Shown: in pieces, positions 26,250 to 34,559 of the stretch
Numbering within the stretch: the stretch's first letter is position 1
Layout: every line of letters begins with the position of its first letter
Assembly: GCF_014635345.1 (NCBI RefSeq)
Contig: NZ_BMCU01000008.1
Span: 1-60,908, forward strand
Reading direction: 5' to 3'
DNA from: Rhodococcoides trifolii
GTDB taxonomy: Bacteria; Actinomycetota; Actinomycetes; Mycobacteriales; Mycobacteriaceae
Length of the DNA stretch: 60,908 nt
Made by a program: the position numbers and the translations under genes
Notes under the pieces: generated by a model
The model's input: only the letters and a program-made list of their open reading frames with translations
Told to the model about the DNA's origin: nothing
Database searches by the model: none

Positions 26250-27170
26250 TCAGAACACCATGGTGGAGTTGCCGTGCCGGACGACACGGTCCTCGCAGTG
26301 CCAGCGCACCGCGCGCGAGAGGACGGCCCGTTCGACGTCGGCACCGAGTCGAATCAGGTCCGAGGTCTGGTGACGATGGTCGACCCGCACGACGTCCTGC
26401 TCGATGATCGGCCCCTCGTCCAGGTCCTCGGTCACGTAATGCGCAGTCGCTCCGACCAGCTTCACGCCCCGCTCCTTGGCCTTCTGGTAGGGCCCGGCGC
26501 CGATGAAGGCGGGAAGGAACGAGTGGTGGATGTTGATCAGCGGCGCGCCGACCGAAGCCAGGAAGGAAGGAGTGATGATCTGCATGTAGCGCGCGAGCAC
26601 CACCAGATCGACGTTGTCGCGCAGCAGATCGAGCTGACGTTCTTCGGCCTCGGCGCGCGTCTCCCTGGTCGCCGGAATGTGGAAGAACGGCACTCCGAAG
26701 GGGCGTACGTCGGCCGCGAGGTCGGCGTGGTTGGAGATGACCATGGCGATGGTCATGTCCAGTTCTCCACGGCGATTGCGCCACAACAGGTCCAGCACGC
26801 AGTGGTCGGTCTTCGACACCATGATCGCCACGCGCTTGGGCTTGGCGGCCTCGGTGAGCGTGAACTCCATCCCGAGGTCCGCCGCAACCTCGGAGGCGAA
26901 GCCGGCCTCCAGCTCCTCTCGTGCCGCCGACAGCCCGGGGAGTCGGAACTCCGTGCGCTGAAAGAACATTCCTCCGTTCGGCGCTGTCGTGTGCTGCTGC
27001 AGGGACTCGATGTTCGCACCGGCGCGGGTGAGAAATCCCCCGACGGTGGCGACGACGCCCGGTTGGTCCTGACAGCGCACGACGAGACGGGCGAGATCGG
27101 GGTCGGTGGCCTGCACACTGCCGGCAGTCGCGGGTTGGGTGCGGGCGGTCGTGAGCGATGAACTGGTCAC
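26250..27170 (-). CDS. purU: Formyltetrahydrofolate deformylase
   Basis: 306 residues from the GTG complementary to 27168-27170, fixed by its GTGA overlap with the preceding gene; the open frame runs much further but is out of family there. An N-terminal ACT domain (LARLVVRCQDQPGVVATVGGFL) precedes the formyltransferase-type domain with NIHHSFLPAFIGAGPY and the catalytic aspartate region AHYVTEDLDEGPIIEQD. It releases formate from 10-formyl-THF, regenerating THF. Normally a stand-alone housekeeping gene, here it lies inside an aromatic-type operon next to folD. Confidence 0.92.
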   Translation of the reverse strand: MTSSSLTTARTQPATAGSVQATDPDLARLVVRCQDQPGVVATVGGFLTRAGANIESLQQHTTAPNGGMFFQRTEFRLPGLSAAREELEAGFASEVAADLGMEFTLTEAAKPKRVAIMVSKTDHCVLDLLWRNRRGELDMTIAMVISNHADLAADVRPFGVPFFHIPATRETRAEAEERQLDLLRDNVDLVVLARYMQIITPSFLASVGAPLINIHHSFLPAFIGAGPYQKAKERGVKLVGATAHYVTEDLDEGPIIEQDVVRVDHRHQTSDLIRLGADVERAVLSRAVRWHCEDRVVRHGNSTMVF

Positions 27171-28957
27171 GAGTGCTCTCCTGTTTCGGGAAGTTGGGAC
27201 GGTGTTCGCGCGTTCGCGGCGATCCAGTCGAGGACCACACCGAGAACCTCGCGGTTGTTGAGTTCGAGAGCGAGTCCGTGACCGTTCCCACGGAGCCCCC
27301 TCTCGGCGAGGACGATGTGGTCCACCGTCACCCCTGCCTGGCGAAGAAAATCGGCAACCGGGCCGCACGCGGCGCCCATCGGCGAGGTGTCGCCCTCGAC
27401 GATCGCGACGGGCACCGAGGTCAACCCCGTGGCTCGCGCTCCGTGAAACAGTGGTGCGGCGGTGATGCCGGCGGGAAGTCGCAGCGGTGTTCCCGGCATG
27501 TCCAGGTACGGCGGCCCGGCGGGCTCGAGCGCGACCACCGCGGACACCAGATCGGGCCGCGACTCTGCCACGAGCCACGCCGCGCAGGCACCGAGCGAAT
27601 GCGCAACCACCGCAGACGGTCCGATCTCCTCCAGCAGGGTTCCGAGGAGTCGAGCTTCGACCCGTTGGGCCGCAACCAGATCCGCGGGCAGTCCCGTCGC
27701 GGATGCGGCCAGAATGCGCACCGCGAGGTCGTCGACACCTCCCGGTCCGGGCCACTGGGTGTGTTCGGGCGAGTGGGTGTGTTCGGGCCGCGCACCCGGT
27801 GCGAACACCCGAGCCGTCATGGCAAGAGCCGCGGGGGCGGGGGTACGGCCGGGTGACCGCCCGTGGCCGGGCCGGTCGACGACGTGGACCCGAAAGCCCT
27901 GTTCCACGAGCAGGTCCGCCCATCCAGCGCGGCCGTCGGGTGTGGTACCCCAATCCGTCCCCTGCCCACCACCACCGTGCACGAGGACGACCGAGGGCCC
28001 ACGAGTGAAGTCCAGCGCTCGCGTCTCGACGAACATTGCCGCGTCCGTGTGGTCGGGGTCGAGAATCCAGCGCTGCTCGACGGTGGTCACGACACACCTT
28101 GTGACAAATACTGGTTGCGCCGCAACCCATTCCGCGATCGACGTGTGGTCGGCGTCGCCGGACAATTCGGCATCGGCCCGTCGCCACATGTCCGTCGCCG
28201 AGGCGAGCAACTCGTGCTCGACACCCAGTCCGTCGGCGAGTCCCACCGCGATGCCCATGTCCTTGGCGAGGAGCCCCAGTCCGAATCCGGAGCGGTACTG
28301 CTCGGTGAGCACGAACGTCGGTACCTTGTGTTCACTCGACCAGCTACGCCCGGTGGAGTTGTTGATCACCTCGAACGCGACTGCGGGGTCCACCCCGAAC
28401 GCACGCACGATGCCCAACACCTCGACCGACGCCAGGAGCGTGACACCCACCAGCACGTTGTTGCACGCCTTGATCGCGTGACCGGCACCCAGCTCCCCCA
28501 CATGGGTCACGGTTCCCAAAGCATCCAGCACAGTCCGAACGCGCTCGAGCACATCGGAAGGACCGCCCGCCATCACGGTCAGACTCGCGTTCTCGGCGCG
28601 CGGCACACCACCCGAGACGGGCGCGTCCAGATAGTGCACACCCACCGCGGCGAGTTGCTCACCGAGCCTGCAGGTGCTCGCGGGCTCCGACGAACTCATG
28701 TCGATCACCACGGTGCCCGAACGCACGGCCGCGAATGTCGGGTCCGCCAGCACCGATTCGACGATCTCGGAGTTCGGCAGCATCAGGACGACGACATCAC
28801 CGGTGACGTCGGCGAGGGTGTCGACGCTGCCGGGGGTCGCCGACCGCGCTTCGGGCGACCGGTCGTACGAGCTCACCGAGAACCCCGCTCGCTGCAGTGC
28901 CGCGACCATCGGCCGCCCCATGCGCCCGAGCCCGACGAATCCGATCGACAGCGTCAT
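27167..28957 (-). CDS. Fusion: beta-hydroxyacid dehydrogenase + alpha/beta hydrolase
   Basis: 596 residues in one uninterrupted frame. Residues 1 to about 287 are a 3-hydroxyisobutyrate-dehydrogenase-type enzyme: IGFVGLGRMGRPM for NAD(P), DAPVSGGVPRAENASLTVMAGG, GAGHAIKACNNVL with the catalytic lysine, and KDMGIAVGLA. From about residue 310 it is an alpha/beta hydrolase: VLVHGGGGQGTDWG, VDRPGHGRSPG and the nucleophile motif AHSLGA. An internal GTG at 28090 (residue 290) would start the hydrolase alone, and a stop codon in another frame overlaps that GTG as GTGA. The fusion may therefore be recent, or a sequencing frameshift. Both ends overlap neighbours (ATGA with the cupin gene, GTGA with purU). 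Confidence 0.75.
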   Translation of the reverse strand: MTLSIGFVGLGRMGRPMVAALQRAGFSVSSYDRSPEARSATPGSVDTLADVTGDVVVLMLPNSEIVESVLADPTFAAVRSGTVVIDMSSSEPASTCRLGEQLAAVGVHYLDAPVSGGVPRAENASLTVMAGGPSDVLERVRTVLDALGTVTHVGELGAGHAIKACNNVLVGVTLLASVEVLGIVRAFGVDPAVAFEVINNSTGRSWSSEHKVPTFVLTEQYRSGFGLGLLAKDMGIAVGLADGLGVEHELLASATDMWRRADAELSGDADHTSIAEWVAAQPVFVTRCVVTTVEQRWILDPDHTDAAMFVETRALDFTRGPSVVLVHGGGGQGTDWGTTPDGRAGWADLLVEQGFRVHVVDRPGHGRSPGRTPAPAALAMTARVFAPGARPEHTHSPEHTQWPGPGGVDDLAVRILAASATGLPADLVAAQRVEARLLGTLLEEIGPSAVVAHSLGACAAWLVAESRPDLVSAVVALEPAGPPYLDMPGTPLRLPAGITAAPLFHGARATGLTSVPVAIVEGDTSPMGAACGPVADFLRQAGVTVDHIVLAERGLRGNGHGLALELNNREVLGVVLDWIAANARTPSQLPETGEHS

Positions 28958-29367
28958 GCGCCGAACTCCTGGTCGTGCGCCTGCCGGTACTCCTCGGCGG
29001 TGACCTCACGACCCCAGTCGTGGCCACCCACGGAGATCGCAGTGTGTGTCATGAACGCGCTCGAGGTGGCACCGTGCCAGTGCTGCGTCTCGCCGGGAAT
29101 GTGGACGACGTCGCCGACTCCGATACGCCCCCCGTTGCCGTGTTCGTCGAACACGAATCCTTCACCGGCGGTGACGATCAGAACCTGCCCGACACCGTGG
29201 GTGTGCCAGTTGGTCCGACCGCCGGGGGCGAAGTGGACGTTGTTGACCAACCAACCCTCGGTGGCCGGCAGAACCGGATCACCCCAGACCTCGCCGACGA
29301 AGGTGCCGGTGCGGAGTTCGGTGGGCGATCCCTGGCGTCCGCCTCGGGCAATCGTGATCGTGGACAT
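28954..29367 (-). CDS. Cupin-domain protein (hydroxynitrile-lyase-like)
   Basis: 137 residues, a single cupin barrel. The metal-binding motif 1 is TNWHTHGVGQVLIVTAGEGFV and motif 2 is GDVVHIPGETQHWHGATSS, giving three histidines plus glutamine or glutamate as ligands. The pattern matches the small Mn-cupins annotated as (R)-mandelonitrile lyase or carboxymuconolactone-type cupins. The ATG complementary to 29365-29367 follows an AGGAGAACAC ribosome-binding site. Position between a flavin monooxygenase and a dehydrogenase suggests a role in processing a hydroxylated aromatic. The reaction is not known. Confidence 0.78.
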   Translation of the reverse strand: MSTITIARGGRQGSPTELRTGTFVGEVWGDPVLPATEGWLVNNVHFAPGGRTNWHTHGVGQVLIVTAGEGFVFDEHGNGGRIGVGDVVHIPGETQHWHGATSSAFMTHTAISVGGHDWGREVTAEEYRQAHDQEFGA

Positions 29368-29393
29368 GGTGTTCTCCTGCTGTGGTCGAGGAA

Positions 29394-30584
29394 TCATCGG
29401 ACGAAGGATGTGTGGTGGCGAGGGAATCCGCTGCGTAACACCGTCATCGCGGACAATCGGCGAACGGCCTCCGTCTCGTCGACGGCCTCGGCGGAGCCTC
29501 GTACGAAGCCGACGAGCGCGTCACGGTCGGTCTCGTCGTAGACCCGATGCTTCGATGCCGTCGCCATCGGTGAGGCGCAGTCGTCGAAGATGCGCAGTCG
29601 TTCGGCCGCCCACGCGTCCAGAGGGGCGTCGCCCGAACCGCTCACGGCATCGCTCAGTGGGTCCAGCAGCGCAAACACGTCGTACATGCCACTGGTGAGG
29701 CCGATCCCGCCCGTCGGATTCGTCGCGTGCGCGGCATCGCCGGCGAGCAGTACCCGACCATCACGCATGCGGTCGGCGGAGCGTTGATGCATCCGGTACG
29801 GCGTCGCGGTGACAACCTCGTAGGGCGCGTCGGGAAAGCCCAGTGCGGCAAGGCGTGCCGGAAGTCGATCCATGACGGTCTCGGCGGGAAGCTCGGCCGA
29901 CTCACCCCACGTCCAACGCCATGTCGATTCGTCGATACGCGCTATGACACAACCGTTCTCGGGGTCGAGCATCATGTTGGCGTTACCGAGTCCGGCCGCG
30001 TCGAACGGGTACCGTAGATCGGTGGCGACGAAGCGGTCTTTCCACGTGGTCCCATCGAAGCCGATTCCGAGGCTCGTGCGAACGGCGCTGCGTGCGCCGT
30101 CTGCTCCGACGACCCACGACGCGCGCACCTCACCCGGTGAATTCCCACCGACGTCGAGGACGACCTCGTTGCCGTCCTGACGAACCGCGGTCACGGGGGC
30201 GCCGAGTCGAAGGGTGGCGTTCGGTAGGCGGGACAGATGGTCGAGAGCAATTCTCACCACGTCGTGTTGGCCGAGGTGAATGTTCCACGGGCGCGACGTC
30301 ACCGTCTCCAGCGGCGCCAAGGACACCACAGCTTCGTCTCCGGTGGCAAGGACACGGGTTCGAAACGCGGTGTTCCGGATCCCGGCGGCGTCGATGTCGT
30401 CCAGAACGCCGAGGGCATCGAGACCCTCCAGGACGTGCCAGTAGTAGACGATCGCGCGAGGCGAGGCGGGAAGTTCGTTCTCGGTTTCGAGCAGGAGAAC
30501 TCGGTGGCCGCGTTGGGCGAGACCGAGTGCGGCCAACGCACCCACTGGGCCGGCGCCGACGACGGCGATATCATTCGTGCTCAC
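29394..30584 (-). CDS. FAD-dependent aromatic monooxygenase (MhpA/PobA-type fold)
   Basis: About 396 residues. It has the FAD Rossmann motif IAVVGAGPVGALAALGLAQRG, the DG motif SWVVGADGARSAVR and the second FAD motif GRVLLAGDAAHATNPTGGIGLTSGM. This is the group A flavoprotein hydroxylase layout for phenolic substrates. The frame extends to 31178, but the GTG complementary to 30582-30584 (VSTNDIAVVG) is preferred because it places the start 28 bases after the shared element, as for two other genes; GTGs at 30590 and 30599 are alternatives. It is first in an operon with cupin, dehydrogenase-hydrolase, purU, folD and cyclase genes. Confidence 0.82.
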   Translation of the reverse strand: MSTNDIAVVGAGPVGALAALGLAQRGHRVLLLETENELPASPRAIVYYWHVLEGLDALGVLDDIDAAGIRNTAFRTRVLATGDEAVVSLAPLETVTSRPWNIHLGQHDVVRIALDHLSRLPNATLRLGAPVTAVRQDGNEVVLDVGGNSPGEVRASWVVGADGARSAVRTSLGIGFDGTTWKDRFVATDLRYPFDAAGLGNANMMLDPENGCVIARIDESTWRWTWGESAELPAETVMDRLPARLAALGFPDAPYEVVTATPYRMHQRSADRMRDGRVLLAGDAAHATNPTGGIGLTSGMYDVFALLDPLSDAVSGSGDAPLDAWAAERLRIFDDCASPMATASKHRVYDETDRDALVGFVRGSAEAVDETEAVRRLSAMTVLRSGFPRHHTSFVR

Positions 30585-30612
30585 CGTCACAATGCTCACG
30601 GTCCGACAATCG

Positions 30613-30633
30613 ACTCGCATCGGGGTGACCACC
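30613..30633 (-). promoter_or_regulatory. Shared 21-bp regulatory element, copy 4
   Basis: On the minus strand it reads GGTGGTCACC-CC-GATGCGAGT, differing from the copy at 33327 at three of 21 positions. The preceding bases GACT also match that copy. It lies between the divergent flavin monooxygenase operon and the first LAL regulator, 28 bases before the preferred start of the monooxygenase. Confidence 0.7.
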
Positions 30634-30654
30634 AGTCGACAGGAGGACATCCGG

Positions 30655-33324
30655 ATGCACACCCTCGTCGGCCGAGCGCCCGAGATCGCTCGCCTCACCG
30701 AGTTCGTCGCCGATGTCGCGGCCGGGCGGGGTGGGTCGTTCGGAATGTGGGGGCCGCCGGGGTCTGGCAAATCCGCGCTTCTCGCGCACATCGGCGCGTC
30801 GGCCGATCTGCGCGTGCTCGCAGCGTCGGGAGACGAATTCGAATCCGACATCCCCGGCGGGTTGCTGCACCAATTGCTGGGACCCGTGCATCGGCCCGGT
30901 GAGCACCCACTCACCACAGATCCGGATGCACTCGCGGCGCTGCTGACTCGTCTCGCCGCCGACACCCCAACTCTCGTGGTTGTCGACGACGTCGACCGGG
31001 CCGACTCGCTGTCCCGACATGTCATCACCGAGGTGGCGACGCGTGCCGGGTCGTGGGGCATTCTTCTCGCCGGTCGTCGTACCGTCGGGGCCGTCCCACG
31101 AAGCCTGGTGCTGGATCGACTGACCGACGAGGACAGCCGCAGAATCGTGGAAACGGTCGCGACCACCGACGGCGACACCCCCGATCAACTGCGCCGACGG
31201 TTGCGCATCGTCGATGCGATCGTGGACCGAGCGGCGGGTAACCCGGGAGTGCTGGTGCTGTCGACCCGCGCGTTGATCACTGCGGATGTGCTCCGTGCGG
31301 ACAGCACTGTGGACGTGACGCGCCGCGCCGACTCGGCCGTGGCGACACTGTGGCTCACCCGCCGGGAGTTGTCACCGCACGCGCGTGAACTGGGGCTGAT
31401 GTGGGCTGTCGCGTGCGATTGTCCCGGGCAGATGCCGACGCCGGCGGTACCCGACACCCTCGTCGACTCCGCGTCCCTTGCGGAGTTGATCGAGAGTGGG
31501 CTGCTCGTCGATACGGCCTCCGGGGTCTCGCCCGTGCATCCACTTCTCCCTGCAGCTGTCCTCGAACTTGCCCCGTCCGGTGAGCAGCGCCGCGCCCACG
31601 CTGCGCTCGCGGATGCGCTCGACACAGGCGCCAGAGATCCGACTCTGCGAGCGGCCTGGCATCGTGCTCGTGCAGAGACGGCTGCCGACGAGATCGCAGC
31701 ATTCCGGCTTGACGACGCCGTCACTCGGGCAGGGACCGCGGTGACTCCGTCGGATCGCGCCCGGGTGCTCGATGTGGCCGCGGGACTGTCGGTCGGCGCC
31801 GATCGGCGGTACGTGCGCTGGGCCAGGAGCGCCGATGCTCGTCTCGCCTCCGGAGATCCCGACGGAACCGAGCGAGCACTGCTTCGCGTCGACGCCGACA
31901 ATGCGCCGGTCGAGGCATGCGCGCGGGTCCTGCTGACCGAAGGTCTCATGGCTGCGGCCGCCCGCACCCCGCAGGAAGGGTTCGAGCGCCCGATCCGTGC
32001 GGCGGAACTGATCCACGGCATGAACGACTCGCTCGAGCTCGAGGCGCTCGCGGCCGCCGCCGAGGTGTCGTGGTGGTCCGGCCGCGTCGACTGGATCGTT
32101 CGTGTGGCCGAGCTGGCCGAGGGTATGCCCGGGGAATCTGACCGCCAGCGGATCACCGTCGGTGCGATCCGTGGCTGCGCCGCGTTGTTCGACGGCGACC
32201 TCGAGTCGGCGGGGGCGCACCTTCGGATGGCGCTGGATGCGGGCACCAACGCGGTGTCGGCGCGTGATCACCGCATGGCCGGGCAGGCCGCGATGCTTCT
32301 CGGCGACGATGTCGCCGCGTTCGGCCACCTCACCGAGTCCGTGGCGCTGCTGCGCGCCGAGGGTGACGTGTTCCGTCTGTCGTTCACACTGCAGGTGCTG
32401 GCGTCGGTGCAGATGTGGCGGGGGCGGCCCGCGCACGCGGCGGAGCTCCTTGCGGAGGGTGAGGCCTTCGCCCGGCGGATCGGGGACGGCCGGAGCCAGG
32501 CGTTCGCCCTGACCATGTCGGCGCACGGAGACGGTCTGCGCGGATCGGCCGATGCGATGCGAGTGGCCGCGGACGCCGCGCTGCGTCTGGTGACGGGGCG
32601 CGATGTCGGATACATCGCCGCCGCCGCGTACTGGGCGATCGGCCGCACCGATTTGGCCACCGGTCGACTCGCCAATGCGCTCGAGATTCTTCAGGAGATC
32701 ACGGACCCGGACTCGGCCACGACGCACCCTCCGACGGCGCTGTTCGCACTGCCCGATCTGGTCGAGGCGGCCGTACGAAGCGGTCGGCTCGACATCGCGC
32801 GCGCCGCTGTTCCTCGGTTCGCTGCGTGGGCGGCGGCCGGATCCCCCTGGGCAGCAACCGTATTGCCACGTCTGTGTGCTCTCACCGCCGAGAACGAGGA
32901 CGATGCGGAGCGGTGGTTCCGCGAGGGCAGCACGGATCGAGATCGGCCGTTCGAGGTCGCGCGAACCCAGCTCCTGCACGGGGAGAACCTGAGACGCGGG
33001 CGGCACCGTGTCCGCGCCCGTGTCGTGCTGCAGGACGCGTTGGCCACGTTCGCACAGCTGCACGTCACCGCGTGGGAACAGCGTGCGGCCACCGAGTTGA
33101 GCGCAACTGCGGAGCGGGCGCGACGCGGACCAGAGGCGGCGACCATGCTGACCTCGCAGGAACTGACCGTCGCGCGCCTGGTCGCCGACGGCGCCTCCAA
33201 CCAGCAGGTCGCGGAGCAGCTGTATCTCAGTCGCAAGACCGTCGAGTCACACCTGCACAAGATCTACACGAAGCTGGGAGTCGGCTCACGAAAACAGTTG
33301 CCGGGTGTCCTCGACGGCCGGTGA
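30655..33324 (+). CDS. LAL-type LuxR-family regulator (AAA ATPase + LuxR HTH)
   Basis: 889 residues from the ATG at 30655, supported by a perfect AGGAGG eight bases upstream. N-terminal ATPase domain with Walker A GPPGSGKSALL and Walker B LVVVDDVDRAD, a long alpha-helical TPR-like middle, and a C-terminal LuxR helix-turn-helix LTSQELTVARLVADGASNQQVAEQLYLSRKTVESHLHKIYTKLGVGSRKQL. LAL regulators (MalT-like) are usually ATP-dependent activators responding to a small inducer. It is divergent from the monooxygenase operon and is a candidate for the factor that recognises the shared 21-bp element. A second LAL gene lies at 34560. Confidence 0.88.
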   Translation: MHTLVGRAPEIARLTEFVADVAAGRGGSFGMWGPPGSGKSALLAHIGASADLRVLAASGDEFESDIPGGLLHQLLGPVHRPGEHPLTTDPDALAALLTRLAADTPTLVVVDDVDRADSLSRHVITEVATRAGSWGILLAGRRTVGAVPRSLVLDRLTDEDSRRIVETVATTDGDTPDQLRRRLRIVDAIVDRAAGNPGVLVLSTRALITADVLRADSTVDVTRRADSAVATLWLTRRELSPHARELGLMWAVACDCPGQMPTPAVPDTLVDSASLAELIESGLLVDTASGVSPVHPLLPAAVLELAPSGEQRRAHAALADALDTGARDPTLRAAWHRARAETAADEIAAFRLDDAVTRAGTAVTPSDRARVLDVAAGLSVGADRRYVRWARSADARLASGDPDGTERALLRVDADNAPVEACARVLLTEGLMAAAARTPQEGFERPIRAAELIHGMNDSLELEALAAAAEVSWWSGRVDWIVRVAELAEGMPGESDRQRITVGAIRGCAALFDGDLESAGAHLRMALDAGTNAVSARDHRMAGQAAMLLGDDVAAFGHLTESVALLRAEGDVFRLSFTLQVLASVQMWRGRPAHAAELLAEGEAFARRIGDGRSQAFALTMSAHGDGLRGSADAMRVAADAALRLVTGRDVGYIAAAAYWAIGRTDLATGRLANALEILQEITDPDSATTHPPTALFALPDLVEAAVRSGRLDIARAAVPRFAAWAAAGSPWAATVLPRLCALTAENEDDAERWFREGSTDRDRPFEVARTQLLHGENLRRGRHRVRARVVLQDALATFAQLHVTAWEQRAATELSATAERARRGPEAATMLTSQELTVARLVADGASNQQVAEQLYLSRKTVESHLHKIYTKLGVGSRKQLPGVLDGR

Positions 33325-33326
33325 CT

Positions 33327-33347
33327 GGTGATCACACCGATGCGAAT
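33327..33347 (+). promoter_or_regulatory. Shared 21-bp regulatory element, copy 3
   Basis: Reads GGTGATCACA-CC-GATGCGAAT. It begins two bases after the LAL stop codon and ends 27 bases before the esterase start. It matches the copy at 30613 at 18 of 21 positions, and the GACT preceding it is shared as well. Confidence 0.65.
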
Positions 33348-33374
33348 ACTCGCAGCGTCTCGCACCCTCGACAC

Positions 33375-34553
33375 ATGACGCGATCGCTTACTCGTTCGAC
33401 ATCTCTCGACAGCCGCGCACTCGGGCGGATCACCGAGCGAATGACATCCGATGTGGCCGACGACCTTTACGACGGTGGAGTCGTGCTGGTCGCCCGCGAC
33501 GGCGAGATCGGCCTGCACGAGGCCGTCGGGTACAGCGACCGTTCCACCGGGCGCCTGGCCGCCACGAACGACGTGTTCTGGATTTTTTCGACCACCAAGC
33601 AATTCACCAACGTGCTTGTGCTGAAGGCGTTCGAGCAAGGACTCCTCAGCCCGATCACCAAGGTCGTCGACGTGGTTCCGGAGTTTCGGGGATCCGACCG
33701 GTTTCGCGTCGGCGCGAAGGATCGTGTCAGTGTCGCCGACCTGATGACGCACCGTGCGGGGACAAGCCCCACACCGTGGCCGCTGCCCCCGATGGAATGC
33801 GCCGACCTCTCGCGCACCATCACCGCGATCGGCGAGATGGATCTGGTGGCCCCGCCGGGGGAACGCGTCAGTTACTCGCCGTGCCTCGCTCACGCGCTCC
33901 TGGGCGAGATCGTGGTGCGCACACTGGGCAAGGGCCGTTCGTTCACACAAACCCTGCACGACGAGCTGCTCGACCCCCTCGGCATGACCGACACTCGCAT
34001 GGGCGCGCCCAAGGACTGGTCGGATCGACTCGTTCCCGTCGTCGCGAAGTTCCCTCCCGGACAGTTCTTTTCGCCGCAGGACATCATCGACACCGCATCC
34101 GCCGCGCACGAAGGTGCCGAGCTGCCGTGGGTGGGATGTGTGTCGACCGCCGCGGATCTGTTTCGTTTCGCCGAGATGCTGCGGCGGGGCGGGGAGCTCG
34201 GCGGTGAGCGAATTCTGTCGCCCGCGTCCATCGCGATGGCCACGACCGTACAGACTGGCGACCTGATCAACGAGCGCTACAACCGAATCGTCGCCGAAAA
34301 GCATTGGCAGCCATGGCGTGCGAGTATCGGGCTGGGATTCATGATGCGCGGCACCGGCCTGCGACAGACGTTCTTCGGCACGATGTCCTCGCCTGGAACG
34401 TTCGGCGGATACGGTGCTGGGTCATCCCAGTTCTTCGTCGACCCCGAGCGCGAATTGACGTTCGTGTGCCTCACCGCAGGCGTGCTGGGCGAGGCGGAGA
34501 ATCTGCACCGCTTCCAGACGCTGTCGGACATGACGGTGGCCGCGGCGAACTGA
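33375..34553 (+). CDS. Beta-lactamase-fold serine hydrolase / family VIII esterase
   Basis: 392 residues. The class C-type SxxK motif is STTK (Ser72, Lys75) and the second-motif tyrosine is in ERVSYSPCLAHALLGEIV (Y-S-P in place of Y-x-N). Long family blocks such as PLGMTDTRMGAPKDW and GAGSSQFFVDPERELTFVCLT match EstB-like esterases rather than true beta-lactamases. No signal peptide is visible, so it should act in the cytoplasm. It likely cleaves esters of aromatic or other acids. It is preceded by shared element 3 and convergent with the second LAL gene, six bases apart. Confidence 0.83.
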   Translation: MTRSLTRSTSLDSRALGRITERMTSDVADDLYDGGVVLVARDGEIGLHEAVGYSDRSTGRLAATNDVFWIFSTTKQFTNVLVLKAFEQGLLSPITKVVDVVPEFRGSDRFRVGAKDRVSVADLMTHRAGTSPTPWPLPPMECADLSRTITAIGEMDLVAPPGERVSYSPCLAHALLGEIVVRTLGKGRSFTQTLHDELLDPLGMTDTRMGAPKDWSDRLVPVVAKFPPGQFFSPQDIIDTASAAHEGAELPWVGCVSTAADLFRFAEMLRRGGELGGERILSPASIAMATTVQTGDLINERYNRIVAEKHWQPWRASIGLGFMMRGTGLRQTFFGTMSSPGTFGGYGAGSSQFFVDPERELTFVCLTAGVLGEAENLHRFQTLSDMTVAAAN

Positions 34554-34559
34554 CGACAG

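Noticed and set aside
26250..28187. 645-residue minus-strand frame as a long protein containing PurU
   Set aside because: Family homology starts only at the GTG complementary to 27170, and the upstream part is antisense or out of frame relative to the hydrolase domain.
33375..34553. True beta-lactamase (antibiotic resistance)
   Set aside because: No signal peptide, Y-S-P instead of Y-x-N, and blocks typical of family VIII esterases; the catabolic setting also argues against it.
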